From Chloroflexota bacterium (lineage in GTDB: Bacteria; Chloroflexota; FW602-bin22; JAMCYS01): a stretch of 10,100 nucleotides of DNA. Positions within the stretch are counted from its first letter, which is position 1. The number at the start of each line of letters is the position of its first letter. Shown one piece after another: positions 1 to 7,457 of this stretch. The DNA is taken from assembly GCA_021847625.1 (NCBI GenBank), contig JAJZQK010000069.1:1-10100 (forward strand), in the 5' to 3' direction. Under the pieces are notes generated by a model. It saw only the letters and a program-made list of their open reading frames with translations, searched no databases and was not told the DNA's origin. A program made the position numbers and the translations under genes.

Positions 1-885
1 TTGGACCTTCTCGAGACATTTCTTCGCCTAGAAGGATACGAGACTTTGACGGCCAAGACGGGGGTGGAGGCGGTTGACGTGGCGAAGAGGGAGTTGCCGC
101 ACTTGATTCTGCTGGATCTCATGCTGCCGGACATGGATGGCCTTGCCGTCTGTCGGCGCCTGCGGCAGAGCATTCGCACTACATACATACCGATCATTAT
201 GCTTACCGCCAGACAAGGTGTTGGCGACAAGGTGGAGGCGCTAAGCATCGGCGCCGACGACTACATCACCAAACCGTTCAACCTCCAGGAACTGCTCGCG
301 CGCATCCGCACGCAACTTCGCCACGTCGAGCTTGGGCTACTCTCCGAGCTGACGGGCTTACCCGGTAACACGCTGATCGAAAGAACGATCAGCCAGCTGG
401 TGCGCAACCAACAGACCAAATGGGCCATCCTTTATGTGGACATCGACCATTTCAAGGCTTACAACGACGTGTATGGGTTTGTCCGTGGGAACGAGCTCAT
501 TAAGTCTTTGGCCCTCATCCTAGAAGAGACGGTCGGCAGTTACGGCAACGACCTTACTTTCCTTGGGCACATCGGCGGTGATGACTTTGTTGCCATTGTC
601 GGCGCCGAGCAGGTGGATAGGGTGTGTCGTCGGATCATCGCTCGCTTCGACGAGGAAGTTAAGCACCACTATTCGCCGGAGGACGTGGCACGAGGCTACA
701 TCGACGCGACAGATCGGCAGGGCAATCCGGTGAGGCTACCCCTGGCCGGCGTCAGTATCGGAGTGGTGACGAACAAGTACAAGGCGGTTGATAGTGTAGG
801 CATGGTCGGAAAACTGGCCGCCGAGGTCAAGGCCAAGGCCAAGAGTGTGGCCGGCAGCACCTACTACGTCGACATGCGAAGGTAG
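1..885 (+). CDS. Response regulator with receiver and GGDEF (diguanylate cyclase-like) domains, 5' partial
   Basis: The gene is cut by the left window edge. The reading frame is open from base 1, and the first visible residues (DLLETFLRLEGYE) correspond to helix 1 of a receiver domain, so about 10-20 residues, including the N-terminal acidic pair, are missing. The TTG at base 1 is probably an internal Leu. The receiver domain spans visible residues 1 to about 105: phosphoacceptor Asp39 (LILLDLMLPDMDG), Thr69 (MLTA) and Lys91 (KPF). The GGDEF domain spans about 112-290: TGLPGN at 118-123, VDIDHFKAYND at 146-156, and HIGGDDF at 190-196 in place of GGDEF. The metal-binding Asp147 is present. The residue matching the guanine-contacting Asp of PleD is Asn164 (RGNELI), and no RxxD inhibitory site is visible before the signature. 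By family it would make cyclic di-GMP when phosphorylated, but the altered residues leave activity and product uncertain. Its stop lies 16 nt before rpoN, so co-transcription is likely. Confidence 0.9.
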   Translation: MDLLETFLRLEGYETLTAKTGVEAVDVAKRELPHLILLDLMLPDMDGLAVCRRLRQSIRTTYIPIIMLTARQGVGDKVEALSIGADDYITKPFNLQELLARIRTQLRHVELGLLSELTGLPGNTLIERTISQLVRNQQTKWAILYVDIDHFKAYNDVYGFVRGNELIKSLALILEETVGSYGNDLTFLGHIGGDDFVAIVGAEQVDRVCRRIIARFDEEVKHHYSPEDVARGYIDATDRQGNPVRLPLAGVSIGVVTNKYKAVDSVGMVGKLAAEVKAKAKSVAGSTYYVDMRR

Positions 886-901
886 GCAGGAGTAATCGCC
901 A

Positions 902-2314
902 ATGGAAATGGATCTGAATCAAGATGCCGTCCAGCAACAGACGATAAAGGTATCCCCGCGTCTGGTGGCGGCAAGTTACATATTGGAGCTCTCTTCGCTC
1001 GAACTGCAGCAGGCTATCCAGACCGAGCTGGACGAGAACCCGGCCCTGGAGATGACGGAAGTAGACAAATGCCCTATCTGCGGGGGGGCGATGGAGGGCA
1101 ACGTCTGCCCCCACTGCCTGGCCCAGAAGAAGGAGGCTAGCCAAGCGTCCGACGGACAAACTGAGCCGGCGGAGGACTACTTGCCTACACAGGGCCTCTC
1201 TTCCTCGGGTGAGGAGGAGTTCGATCCACTTACGCAAGTGGCGTCCCAGATGACGCTTCAAGAGCGTCTGCTCTCCGAACTCCAGTCCATGCTCCCGACG
1301 GAGGACATGCCGATTGCCGATTACCTGGTCGGCAATCTGGACGAGAACGGCTACCTGCGGATTTCCGTGCAAGAGGTCGCCGACCTCTTCGACACGGAGG
1401 TCAGTCACGTGGAGATCGTTCTCCGTCACCTGCAGTCGCTCGACCCCATCGGCATCGGGGCGCGGGACCTTCGCGAGTGTCTGTTGATCCAGCTCGATTA
1501 CCTCGAGGCGCAGGATATTACCCATCCGCATGCACGGGAGATCATCAAGAAGCACCTGACGAGGCTGGGCGAGCATAAGTTCGGCCGCATAGCCAGCGAG
1601 ATGGGCATCTCGTCGGAGGAGGTGGCCGAGGTCTGGGATTTTATCAAGCATCACCTGAACCCCTATCCGGCCCAGGGCTCGGGGCTCCCGGAGCCGGGCC
1701 CGAACGAGCCCATCTCGACCTACGTGATGCCTGACGTCATCATCAGCAAGGGCGAGGAAGGGTTCGACATCGAGGTCGTCGAGTCGAAGCGGTTCGTCCT
1801 TCGCCTCAGTCCGATGTACAACCAGCTCTCGAGCGAGTTGGATCGGGCCGGCGACCGGCTGTCGGATGACGAGCGGCGTCACATCCAGCAGTACGTTTCA
1901 CGGGCGAAGCTGTTTATCGCCAACATCAACCAACGGCGCCAGACTATACAGCGCATTACCAACTCCATAGTCGAGGAACAAGAGGATTTCCTCACGAATG
2001 GGATTCGTCACCTAAAGCCGCTGACGCGGGCGCAAGTGGCGGCCAGGCTGGGGATGCATGAGTCCACGGTTAGCCGGGCCACGGCGTCTAAGTTCGTGAT
2101 GCTGCCCGACGGTCGGGTCGTGCCCTTCAGCGATTTCTTCACCGCTTCCTTGAGCGTGAAGGACGTCATCAAGGAGCTGATCGACGTCGAGGAGACGCCG
2201 CTGACGGACCAGGAGATTGCCGAGAGCCTGGCCAGGCGAGGGATTCACGTCGCCCGGCGCACGGTAGCCAAGTACCGCGAGCAACTGAACATCCTGCCGT
2301 CCTCACTGCGGTAG
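902..2314 (+). CDS. rpoN: RNA polymerase sigma-54 factor
   Basis: This 470-residue sigma-54 is close to the family's usual length. It directs RNA polymerase to -24/-12 promoters and needs an AAA+ activator to open DNA. Region I, which is activator-responsive, is residues 1-50, with the family-typical SSLELQQAIQTELDENPALE. A CxxC-x8-CxxC insert (CPIC at 57-60, CPHC at 69-72) looks like a small zinc ribbon and is followed by an acidic linker to about 112. The core-binding domain covers about 113-300 (YLVGNLDENGYL at 141-152, DPIGIGARDLREC at 181-193). The DNA-binding region includes the helix-turn-helix HESTVSRATASKFV at 386-399. The RpoN box ARRTVAKYRE at 451-460 matches the family signature exactly. 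The ATG at 902 follows AGGAG (888-892) by 9 nt, which supports this start; a second ATG at 908 is less well placed. It sits 16 nt behind the receiver-GGDEF gene and ends ahead of a strong terminator. No sigma-54 activator is encoded here. Confidence 0.96.
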   Translation: MEMDLNQDAVQQQTIKVSPRLVAASYILELSSLELQQAIQTELDENPALEMTEVDKCPICGGAMEGNVCPHCLAQKKEASQASDGQTEPAEDYLPTQGLSSSGEEEFDPLTQVASQMTLQERLLSELQSMLPTEDMPIADYLVGNLDENGYLRISVQEVADLFDTEVSHVEIVLRHLQSLDPIGIGARDLRECLLIQLDYLEAQDITHPHAREIIKKHLTRLGEHKFGRIASEMGISSEEVAEVWDFIKHHLNPYPAQGSGLPEPGPNEPISTYVMPDVIISKGEEGFDIEVVESKRFVLRLSPMYNQLSSELDRAGDRLSDDERRHIQQYVSRAKLFIANINQRRQTIQRITNSIVEEQEDFLTNGIRHLKPLTRAQVAARLGMHESTVSRATASKFVMLPDGRVVPFSDFFTASLSVKDVIKELIDVEETPLTDQEIAESLARRGIHVARRTVAKYREQLNILPSSLR

Positions 2315-2320
2315 AGGACG

Positions 2321-2354
2321 GTTGATCCCGTCTAGTTGACCCCGTCTAATTGAC
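2321..2354 (+). repeat. 14-bp tandem repeat downstream of rpoN
   Basis: Two adjacent copies of a 14-bp unit, gttgatcccgtcta (2321-2334) and gttgaccccgtcta (2335-2348), differ at one base. A partial third copy, attgac (2349-2354), runs into the terminator stem. The repeat begins 6 nt after the rpoN stop codon. It could be a slippage duplication or a binding site for a dimeric protein; nothing else in the window repeats it that I noticed. Confidence 0.7.
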
Positions 2355-2394
2355 AAGGCCCCCGGTTACCGAACCTGGTGACCGGGGGCCTTTT
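2355..2394 (+). terminator. Intrinsic (Rho-independent) terminator of the rpoN transcript
   Basis: A near-perfect inverted repeat pairs 2355-2370 with 2377-2392 (16 pairs, one of them G-U) around the 6-nt loop gaacct. Its core is GGCCCCCGG opposite CCGGGGGCC. The 3' arm ends in TTTT (2391-2394) before a C. The A-rich start of the stem and the T-run after it also allow some action on the opposite strand, but no minus-strand gene ends here. It separates the rpoN unit from the arginine promoter that begins about 30 nt further on. Confidence 0.92.
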
Positions 2395-2423
2395 CGTCGG
2401 TCTCAGCAGCCTGGCGGTCGACG

Positions 2424-2452
2424 TTGACAAACAGCCATCCTTGTACTATATT
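2424..2452 (+). promoter_or_regulatory. Sigma-70-type promoter of the argG-argH-rarA cluster
   Basis: The -35 element TTGACA (2424-2429) matches the consensus exactly. After a 17-bp spacer comes TATATT (2447-2452), one base from TATAAT. Transcription would start near 2459-2460 and give a leader of about 85 nt before argG. The site lies just after the rpoN terminator, as expected for the start of a new transcription unit. The start site is inferred from spacing only. Confidence 0.8.
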
Positions 2453-2481
2453 TCGGCGTGTGCCTGCACGGCAATTCCCTA

Positions 2482-2506
2482 CGGTGGCCCGATAACCGGG
2501 CCATTG
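2482..2506 (+). promoter_or_regulatory. Hairpin in the argG leader
   Basis: TGGCCCG (2485-2491) pairs perfectly with CGGGCCA (2497-2503) around the loop ATAAC. Three further pairs, two of them G-U, extend the stem to 2482-2506. No T-run follows, so it is not an intrinsic terminator. It lies between the predicted transcription start and the argG ribosome-binding site AAGGAG (2530-2535), where it could affect mRNA stability or act as part of a control element. I recognise no riboswitch, T-box or clear arginine-repressor box here. Confidence 0.45.
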
Positions 2507-2544
2507 GTAGTTTATGAACGTTTCTCGCCAAGGAGATAAGCAAA

Positions 2545-3816
2545 ATGCGGCAGCGGGTGGTTTTGGCCTATTCCGGTGGGCTGGATACTTCGGTCTGTAT
2601 CAGATGGCTACAGGACAAGTACGACGCTGAGGTAATCACCGTCACCATGGATCTAGGAGCGAACGAGCGAGACCTCGAACAGATCCAGGCCAAGGCCCTC
2701 CGTCTCGGCGCCAAGAAGGCGTTGGTCATCGACGCGCGAGACCTCTTCGTGAAGTACTTCATCTACCCCGCGTTGCAGGCGGGGGCCATCTACGAGGGCG
2801 CCTATCCCCTGGCGACCGCCCTCGGGCGCCCCTTGATCGCCAAGCTCCTGGTCGACACAGCGAGACAGGAAGGGGCGACCGCTGTCGCTCACGGTTCGAC
2901 CGGCAAGGGTAATGACCAGGTGCGCTTCGACGTCGCCGTCGCCGCCTTGGCCCCCGACATCAACGTAATCGCTCCCGTGCGGGAGTGGCAGATGAGCCGC
3001 GAGGAGGAGATAGAGTACGCCCGTGAGCACGATATCCCCGTCCCCGTCACGCACGCCAGCCCCTACAGCATCGACGTCAACCTCTGGGGCCGGAGTATCG
3101 AGTGCGGCGTCCTAGAGGACCCCTGGAACGAGCCTCCCGAGGAGGTCTACGAGTGGACCGTCAGCCCCAGGAAGGCGCCGGACGAGCCGTTCTACGTTGA
3201 GATCGGCTTCGAGCGGGGCGTGCCGGTATCCCTGGACGGCGAGGGGATGGATGGGGTCGTCCTGATCGAGAAACTCAACAAGCTCGGCGGCGCCCACGGC
3301 ATTGGGCGGGTGGACCATGTGGAGAATCGGCTGGTGGGCATCAAGTCGCGCGAGATCTACGAGGCGCCTGCTGCCACGATACTTCACGCGGCTCACGCGG
3401 CGCTGGAAACGCTGACGCTGACGAAGGACTCGGCGAGGTTCAAGTCGATCGTGGCCATCCAATACGCGGACCTGATCTACAACGGCCTCTGGTTCAGCGC
3501 CCTTCACCAGGACCTGGCTGCCTACGTGGCCAGCTCGCAGCGCCACGTTACGGGGGTGGTGCGGGTGCGCCTGCAAAAGGGCAATTGCCAGGCCATCGGG
3601 CGCCAGTCGGCCGAGTCGCTCTACAGCTATTCGTTGGCGACATACGATCGCGCCGATGCCTTCGACCATCGGGCGGCCGAGGGGTTCATCAAACTGTTCG
3701 GGCTGCCGCTGCGCACGCAGGCCCAGATCCAGCTGCTGGGGCAGGCCGAGGGTGCCCTCGGCATTATGCCGCCGAAAGTCGACGACGCCGATATTCGGGT
3801 GGAGGAGGCAGAATAG
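2545..3816 (+). CDS. argG: Argininosuccinate synthase
   Basis: This cytoplasmic enzyme joins citrulline and aspartate, using ATP, to form argininosuccinate, the penultimate step of arginine synthesis. At 423 residues it is slightly above the usual 395-415. The N-terminal ATP-pyrophosphatase fold carries the P-loop AYSGGLDTS at 8-16. [13 protein letters not shown] at 116-128 is the conserved citrulline/aspartate-binding segment. [15 protein letters not shown] at 174-188 and [20 protein letters not shown] at 254-273 are also family hallmarks. The last 25 or so residues, after [16 protein letters not shown] begins, form an acidic tail with no obvious function. The start is supported by AAGGAG (2530-2535), 9 nt before ATG, and by the P-loop position near the N-terminus. 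It is the first gene after the promoter at 2424-2452 and is followed 19 nt later by argH. All key motifs are intact, so it should be active. Confidence 0.97.
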   Translation: MRQRVVLAYSGGLDTSVCIRWLQDKYDAEVITVTMDLGANERDLEQIQAKALRLGAKKALVIDARDLFVKYFIYPALQAGAIYEGAYPLATALGRPLIAKLLVDTARQEGATAVAHGSTGKGNDQVRFDVAVAALAPDINVIAPVREWQMSREEEIEYAREHDIPVPVTHASPYSIDVNLWGRSIECGVLEDPWNEPPEEVYEWTVSPRKAPDEPFYVEIGFERGVPVSLDGEGMDGVVLIEKLNKLGGAHGIGRVDHVENRLVGIKSREIYEAPAATILHAAHAALETLTLTKDSARFKSIVAIQYADLIYNGLWFSALHQDLAAYVASSQRHVTGVVRVRLQKGNCQAIGRQSAESLYSYSLATYDRADAFDHRAAEGFIKLFGLPLRTQAQIQLLGQAEGALGIMPPKVDDADIRVEEAE

Positions 3817-3835
3817 GCCTCGGACGGGGCGCGCT

Positions 3836-5251
3836 ATGGAGAGGACGAAGAAGCCGTGGGGTGGGCGCTTTCGCGCGGGTACCGACAAGCTCGTCGAGGC
3901 GTTCACGTCCTCGATACAGTTCGACCGGCGGCTCTACAAGGAGGACATCGCCGGCAGCATGGCGCATTGCCGGATGCTGGCGACTACCGGCGTTATCGAG
4001 GAGCGGGAGGCCGAGGCCATTCTGCGTGGGCTGGCGGAGGTTCGGGACGAGATAGAGGCCGGCACGTTCCCCTTCCGCAGGGAGTTCGAGGATATTCACA
4101 TGAATATCGAGGCTCGCCTGCGCGAGAAGATAGGACCGGTCGCCGGCAAACTGCATACCGCCCGCAGTCGCAACGACCAGGTGGCCCTGGACGTACGGCT
4201 GTACGCGAGGGCGGCAACCGTGGAGACGATCAGCCGTCTCTGCGCGCTGCAGGAAACGCTACTTGACCTGTCCCGCTCCCACTTCACGGTGGTGATTCCC
4301 GGCTACACCCACATGCAGCGGGCCCAGCCCGTCCTGCTGGCTCACCACCTTCTGGCCTACTTCGAGATGTTCCAGCGCGACGTCGAGCGCCTGCGCGGGG
4401 TCTATGCTCGCACGAACGTGTCGCCGCTGGGCGCCGGCGCCCTTGCCGGCGTGGCCTATCCGATCGACCGGCGGCAGGTCGCCGCCGAGCTTGGCCTTGC
4501 CGGAGTCACCAGGAACAGCATCGACGCGGTCGCGGACCGCGACTTCGTCGCCGAGTACATCTTCGCCGCTTCTCTCGCCATGATGCACCTGTCCCGCCTG
4601 GCGGAAGAGATCGTGCTCTGGTCCTCGGCCGAGTTTCGCTTCATCGAGTTGGACGACGCCTACGCCACGGGTTCGAGCATAATGCCCCAGAAAAAGAACC
4701 CGGACATCGCGGAGTTAACGAGGGGGAAGACAGGGCGAGTCTACGGCGACCTCGTGGCCATTCTCACCATCCTCAAAGGCCTGCCGCTGGCCTACAATCG
4801 CGATATGCAGGAAGACAAAGAGGCCCTCTTCGACGCTATCGATACGGTCCTCGCCTGCCTGGGGGTCTTCCCGCCGATGCTGGCGACAATGCGGGTCGAT
4901 GCCGAGCGGACCAGGCGAACGGCGGATGAGAGCTTTGCCCTCGCCACCGATCTGGCCGACTACCTGGTGCGGAAGGGGCTGCCGTTCCGCGAGGCCCACG
5001 AGGTGGTCGGCGGGCTCGTGCAACGCTGCCTGGCGCAGGAGAAGGCGTTTGCCGACCTCTCTCTGGCCGACTATCAGGAGGCCTCCCCACTTTTCGGACC
5101 AGAGGTCCTCGCCATCAGCGTGGAGTCTTCTCTGGCGGATCGCGACGTGGTCGGCGGCACGGCGCCCGGGCAGGTTCGCCAGGCCATAGACGAAGCGTCT
5201 TCTCTCTTGCGGACAAGCGAGGGGTGGCTCGTCCATGACGCTATTCGCTGA
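3836..5251 (+). CDS. argH: Argininosuccinate lyase
   Basis: The enzyme splits argininosuccinate into arginine and fumarate, the last step of arginine synthesis, and works as a homotetramer. The 471-residue length is normal. The N-terminus KPWGGRF (residues 6-12) is typical. LHTARSRNDQVALDVRL (106-122), GYTHMQRAQP (156-165, with the conserved His159) and GSSIMPQKKNPD (279-290, with the catalytic Ser on the flexible loop) are the three family signatures, all intact. The frame is open further upstream to an ATG at 3656, but that part lies inside argG and has no lyase similarity; 3836 puts KPWGGRF at the right distance. The ribosome-binding site is weak: only G-rich cggacggggcg lies before the ATG, and the better GGAGGAGG (3801-3808 region) is too far away. 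Translation may therefore depend on ribosomes finishing argG, 19 nt upstream. The 3' end overlaps rarA by 17 bp. Confidence 0.96.
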   Translation: MERTKKPWGGRFRAGTDKLVEAFTSSIQFDRRLYKEDIAGSMAHCRMLATTGVIEEREAEAILRGLAEVRDEIEAGTFPFRREFEDIHMNIEARLREKIGPVAGKLHTARSRNDQVALDVRLYARAATVETISRLCALQETLLDLSRSHFTVVIPGYTHMQRAQPVLLAHHLLAYFEMFQRDVERLRGVYARTNVSPLGAGALAGVAYPIDRRQVAAELGLAGVTRNSIDAVADRDFVAEYIFAASLAMMHLSRLAEEIVLWSSAEFRFIELDDAYATGSSIMPQKKNPDIAELTRGKTGRVYGDLVAILTILKGLPLAYNRDMQEDKEALFDAIDTVLACLGVFPPMLATMRVDAERTRRTADESFALATDLADYLVRKGLPFREAHEVVGGLVQRCLAQEKAFADLSLADYQEASPLFGPEVLAISVESSLADRDVVGGTAPGQVRQAIDEASSLLRTSEGWLVHDAIR

Positions 5252-7457
5252 CCCTCCCGGCGCCAGGCACGAACCCCTCGCCGCGCGCATGCGGCCCCGC
5301 ACGCTCGAGGACTACGTGGGGCAGGACCACATCGTCGGGCCCGGGCGCCTCCTGCGGCGGGCGATCCAAGCGGACCAGCTTTCCTCTCTGATTCTCTACG
5401 GACCACCGGGAACCGGCAAGACCACGCTGGCGATGGTCGTCGCCAACACCACTCGCTCCCACTTCGAGAGCCTCAACGCCGTCCTCGCCGGGGTGGCCGA
5501 CATTCGGCGGGTGACGGCCGAGGCGCAGAAGCGGCGGCAGGCCCTGGGACTGCGGACGACGCTCTTCGTGGACGAGGTGCATCGCTGGAACAAGGCCCAG
5601 CAGGATGCCCTCTTGCCCTGGGTGGAGAACGGCACGGTAATCCTCATCGGCGCCACGACAGAGAACCCGTTCTTCTCGGTCAACCGTCCCCTCGTGAGCC
5701 GCAGCCACGTCTTCCAGCTCAGTCAACTCACGGAGGCTGACCTGCGGGAGATTGCCCTGCGGGCGGTACGGGACAAAGAGCGCGGCTACGGCGATCGGCA
5801 GGTCGATCTGTGCGAGGATGCGCTGGCGCACCTCGTGGACGTCGCCAACGGCGACGCCCGTGGCGTGCTGAATGCCCTCGAGCTGGCGGTCGAGACGACG
5901 CCGCCTGACGAGACGGGCACCGTTGTGGTGAACCTTGCCGTCGCCGAGGAGAGCATCCAGCGCCGGGCCGTGCTCTACGACAAAGAAGGGGACGTGCATT
6001 ATGACACCATTTCCGCCTTCATCAAGTCGCTGCGCGGCTCCGACCCCGACGCGGCGATGTACTGGCTGGCGAAGATGGTGTACGCGGGCGAGGATCCGGA
6101 CTTCATCTTCCGGCGCATGCTGATCTTCGCGGGAGAGGACGTGGGACTGGCCGATCCGGCGGCGCTAGGCGTGGTGGTTTCCTGCGCCCAGGCCTTCGAT
6201 CGCGTGGGCCTGCCCGAAGGCCGTTTCCATTTGGCGGAGGCGGCCCTCTACTTGGCCACGGCGCCCAAGTCCAACAGCACCTTCGCCTTCTTCGATGCCC
6301 TCTCCGCCGTGGAAAACGAGCGGACACAAGAGACCCCTGCGCACCTCAAGGATAGCAGCCGTGACTCCCAGGGCTTCGGGCACGGCGAGGGCTATCTATA
6401 CCCCCACGCTTACCGCGACCACTGGGTGGCCCAGCAGTACCTACCCACGGCGCTACAGGGGAGGGTCTTCTACCAGCCCTCGGCCCAAGGGCACGAGAAA
6501 CAAATCGGCGAAGAGGTCGCCCGCAGGCGGGAGGCGCAGCTGGCGGCGATGGTGGAAGGGCTGGGCGCCTCCCCAGTCGAGGCCCTGACGACCTCGCCGT
6601 GCAACCCCACGCGGGAGCGGTGGCTCCAGAGAACGATCGGCGGTGTCGGTGAGCGATTGGCGCAGGTGCGGGACAGCGTCCTCGACGGCGCTCGGCTTCA
6701 GCGCCACCACCTGGCCATCGACCTCAACGCCGGTACGGGCCTGCTGACCTGGGACCTGGTCCGGCGGGTGCCGGAAGGGAGGGTCTGGACGTTGGCGAGA
6801 GATCCGGAGGCGGGTAAATCGCTTTCTGGGCAGGCTGCCCAGCTGGACGAGCTGGCGCGGCCGGCGGTGCTGGTCGGTGCCATCGCCGACCTACCCGCGC
6901 TCCTGGCCGCGAGAGGCGAGGCCGACGTGCGCTTTGACGCGGCGGTCGGCAGGGGCGCGCTGGCCCAACTTCAGGACAAGCCCGGTGCCCTCGCGCTACT
7001 GGCGGAGCGGCTGCGCGGAGGTTCCCGGCTGAGCCTTTTCGAGACCGTGCCCAGGCACTCGCAACGGCTGTATGCCCTCGCGGATATCTCATCGTTGGAA
7101 CCGATGCTGGCAGAGCGGCTGGCTGCCGCCGAGGAGGCGATCTACGAAGAGCCCGGAGATCCGCTCGTCAATTGGGACGGCGACCAGCTGGAGGAATGGT
7201 TGGCCGATGCTGGATTTGGCGAGGTTGCCGTCCGGCCCGAGCGGCAGAACACGACCCTGCACGTGGGGCGAGCGCTCTTGGAGCGCTGGTTCGCCGAGAA
7301 GGGCGAGGGCGGTCGCATGTCGTACGCGCAGCATCTCCTGCAGCGGCTGAGCGTTGAAGAGCTTGCCCTCGTGCGGGGCCTGTTCCAGCGTGAACTCCTG
7401 GACAAGACCATCAATTGGCGCACGAGGACGGTTCTCGTCACGGCGAGTCGGCGATGA
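5235..7457 (+). CDS. rarA: Replication-associated recombination protein RarA (MgsA/WRNIP1 family) with C-terminal methyltransferase-like domain
   Basis: This is a 740-residue protein, whereas bacterial RarA is usually 420-450. Residues 1 to about 445 are a complete RarA, a AAA+ ATPase that acts at stalled replication forks. It has Walker A GPPGTGKT (56-63), Walker B with HRWNKAQQD (LFVDEVHRW at 110-118), sensor 1 IGATTENP (138-145) and GDARGVLNALEL (206-217). The tetramerisation region runs from about 248, with YDKEGDVHYDTISAFIKS (248-265), to GYLYPHAY (386-393). Residues from about 460 to 740 resemble a class I SAM-dependent methyltransferase. Supporting motifs are DLNAGTG (496-502, motif I with Asn for the first Gly), an acidic residue after strand 2 (Asp523), ADLP (551-554), RFDAAVG (566-572), LRGGSRLSLFETVP (593-606) and a late DAGF (658-661). 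The substrate is unknown. The start follows GAGGGG (5219-5224) by 10 nt. The 17-bp overlap with argH suggests translational coupling. Confidence 0.9.
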   Translation: MTLFADPPGARHEPLAARMRPRTLEDYVGQDHIVGPGRLLRRAIQADQLSSLILYGPPGTGKTTLAMVVANTTRSHFESLNAVLAGVADIRRVTAEAQKRRQALGLRTTLFVDEVHRWNKAQQDALLPWVENGTVILIGATTENPFFSVNRPLVSRSHVFQLSQLTEADLREIALRAVRDKERGYGDRQVDLCEDALAHLVDVANGDARGVLNALELAVETTPPDETGTVVVNLAVAEESIQRRAVLYDKEGDVHYDTISAFIKSLRGSDPDAAMYWLAKMVYAGEDPDFIFRRMLIFAGEDVGLADPAALGVVVSCAQAFDRVGLPEGRFHLAEAALYLATAPKSNSTFAFFDALSAVENERTQETPAHLKDSSRDSQGFGHGEGYLYPHAYRDHWVAQQYLPTALQGRVFYQPSAQGHEKQIGEEVARRREAQLAAMVEGLGASPVEALTTSPCNPTRERWLQRTIGGVGERLAQVRDSVLDGARLQRHHLAIDLNAGTGLLTWDLVRRVPEGRVWTLARDPEAGKSLSGQAAQLDELARPAVLVGAIADLPALLAARGEADVRFDAAVGRGALAQLQDKPGALALLAERLRGGSRLSLFETVPRHSQRLYALADISSLEPMLAERLAAAEEAIYEEPGDPLVNWDGDQLEEWLADAGFGEVAVRPERQNTTLHVGRALLERWFAEKGEGGRMSYAQHLLQRLSVEELALVRGLFQRELLDKTINWRTRTVLVTASRR

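Noticed and set aside
686..702. TGGCACG resembling a sigma-54 -24 element.
   Set aside because: The expected TTGC -12 element is missing at the right spacing, and it lies inside the GGDEF coding region.
827..1882. A 351-codon open frame on the minus strand opposite rpoN.
   Set aside because: It mirrors the rpoN codons in a GC-rich gene, is rich in Leu, Arg, Asp and His without domain motifs, has no ribosome site, and rpoN on the other strand is certain.
2514..2630. A 38-codon frame in the argG leader ending in two Arg codons, a possible leader peptide.
   Set aside because: No good ribosome site before its ATG and only two Arg codons near its end; kept only as part of the leader finding.
3656..3835. 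Upstream in-frame extension of argH from the ATG at 3656.
   Set aside because: The added 60 residues lie inside argG, have no lyase similarity, and the typical KPWGGRF N-terminus follows the ATG at 3836.
3112..3906. A 264-codon minus-strand frame across argG and the start of argH.
   Set aside because: Antisense shadow of two well-identified enzymes; no recognisable motifs.
5241..5999. A 252-codon minus-strand frame opposite the AAA+ part of rarA.
   Set aside because: Antisense shadow; the plus strand carries intact Walker and sensor motifs.
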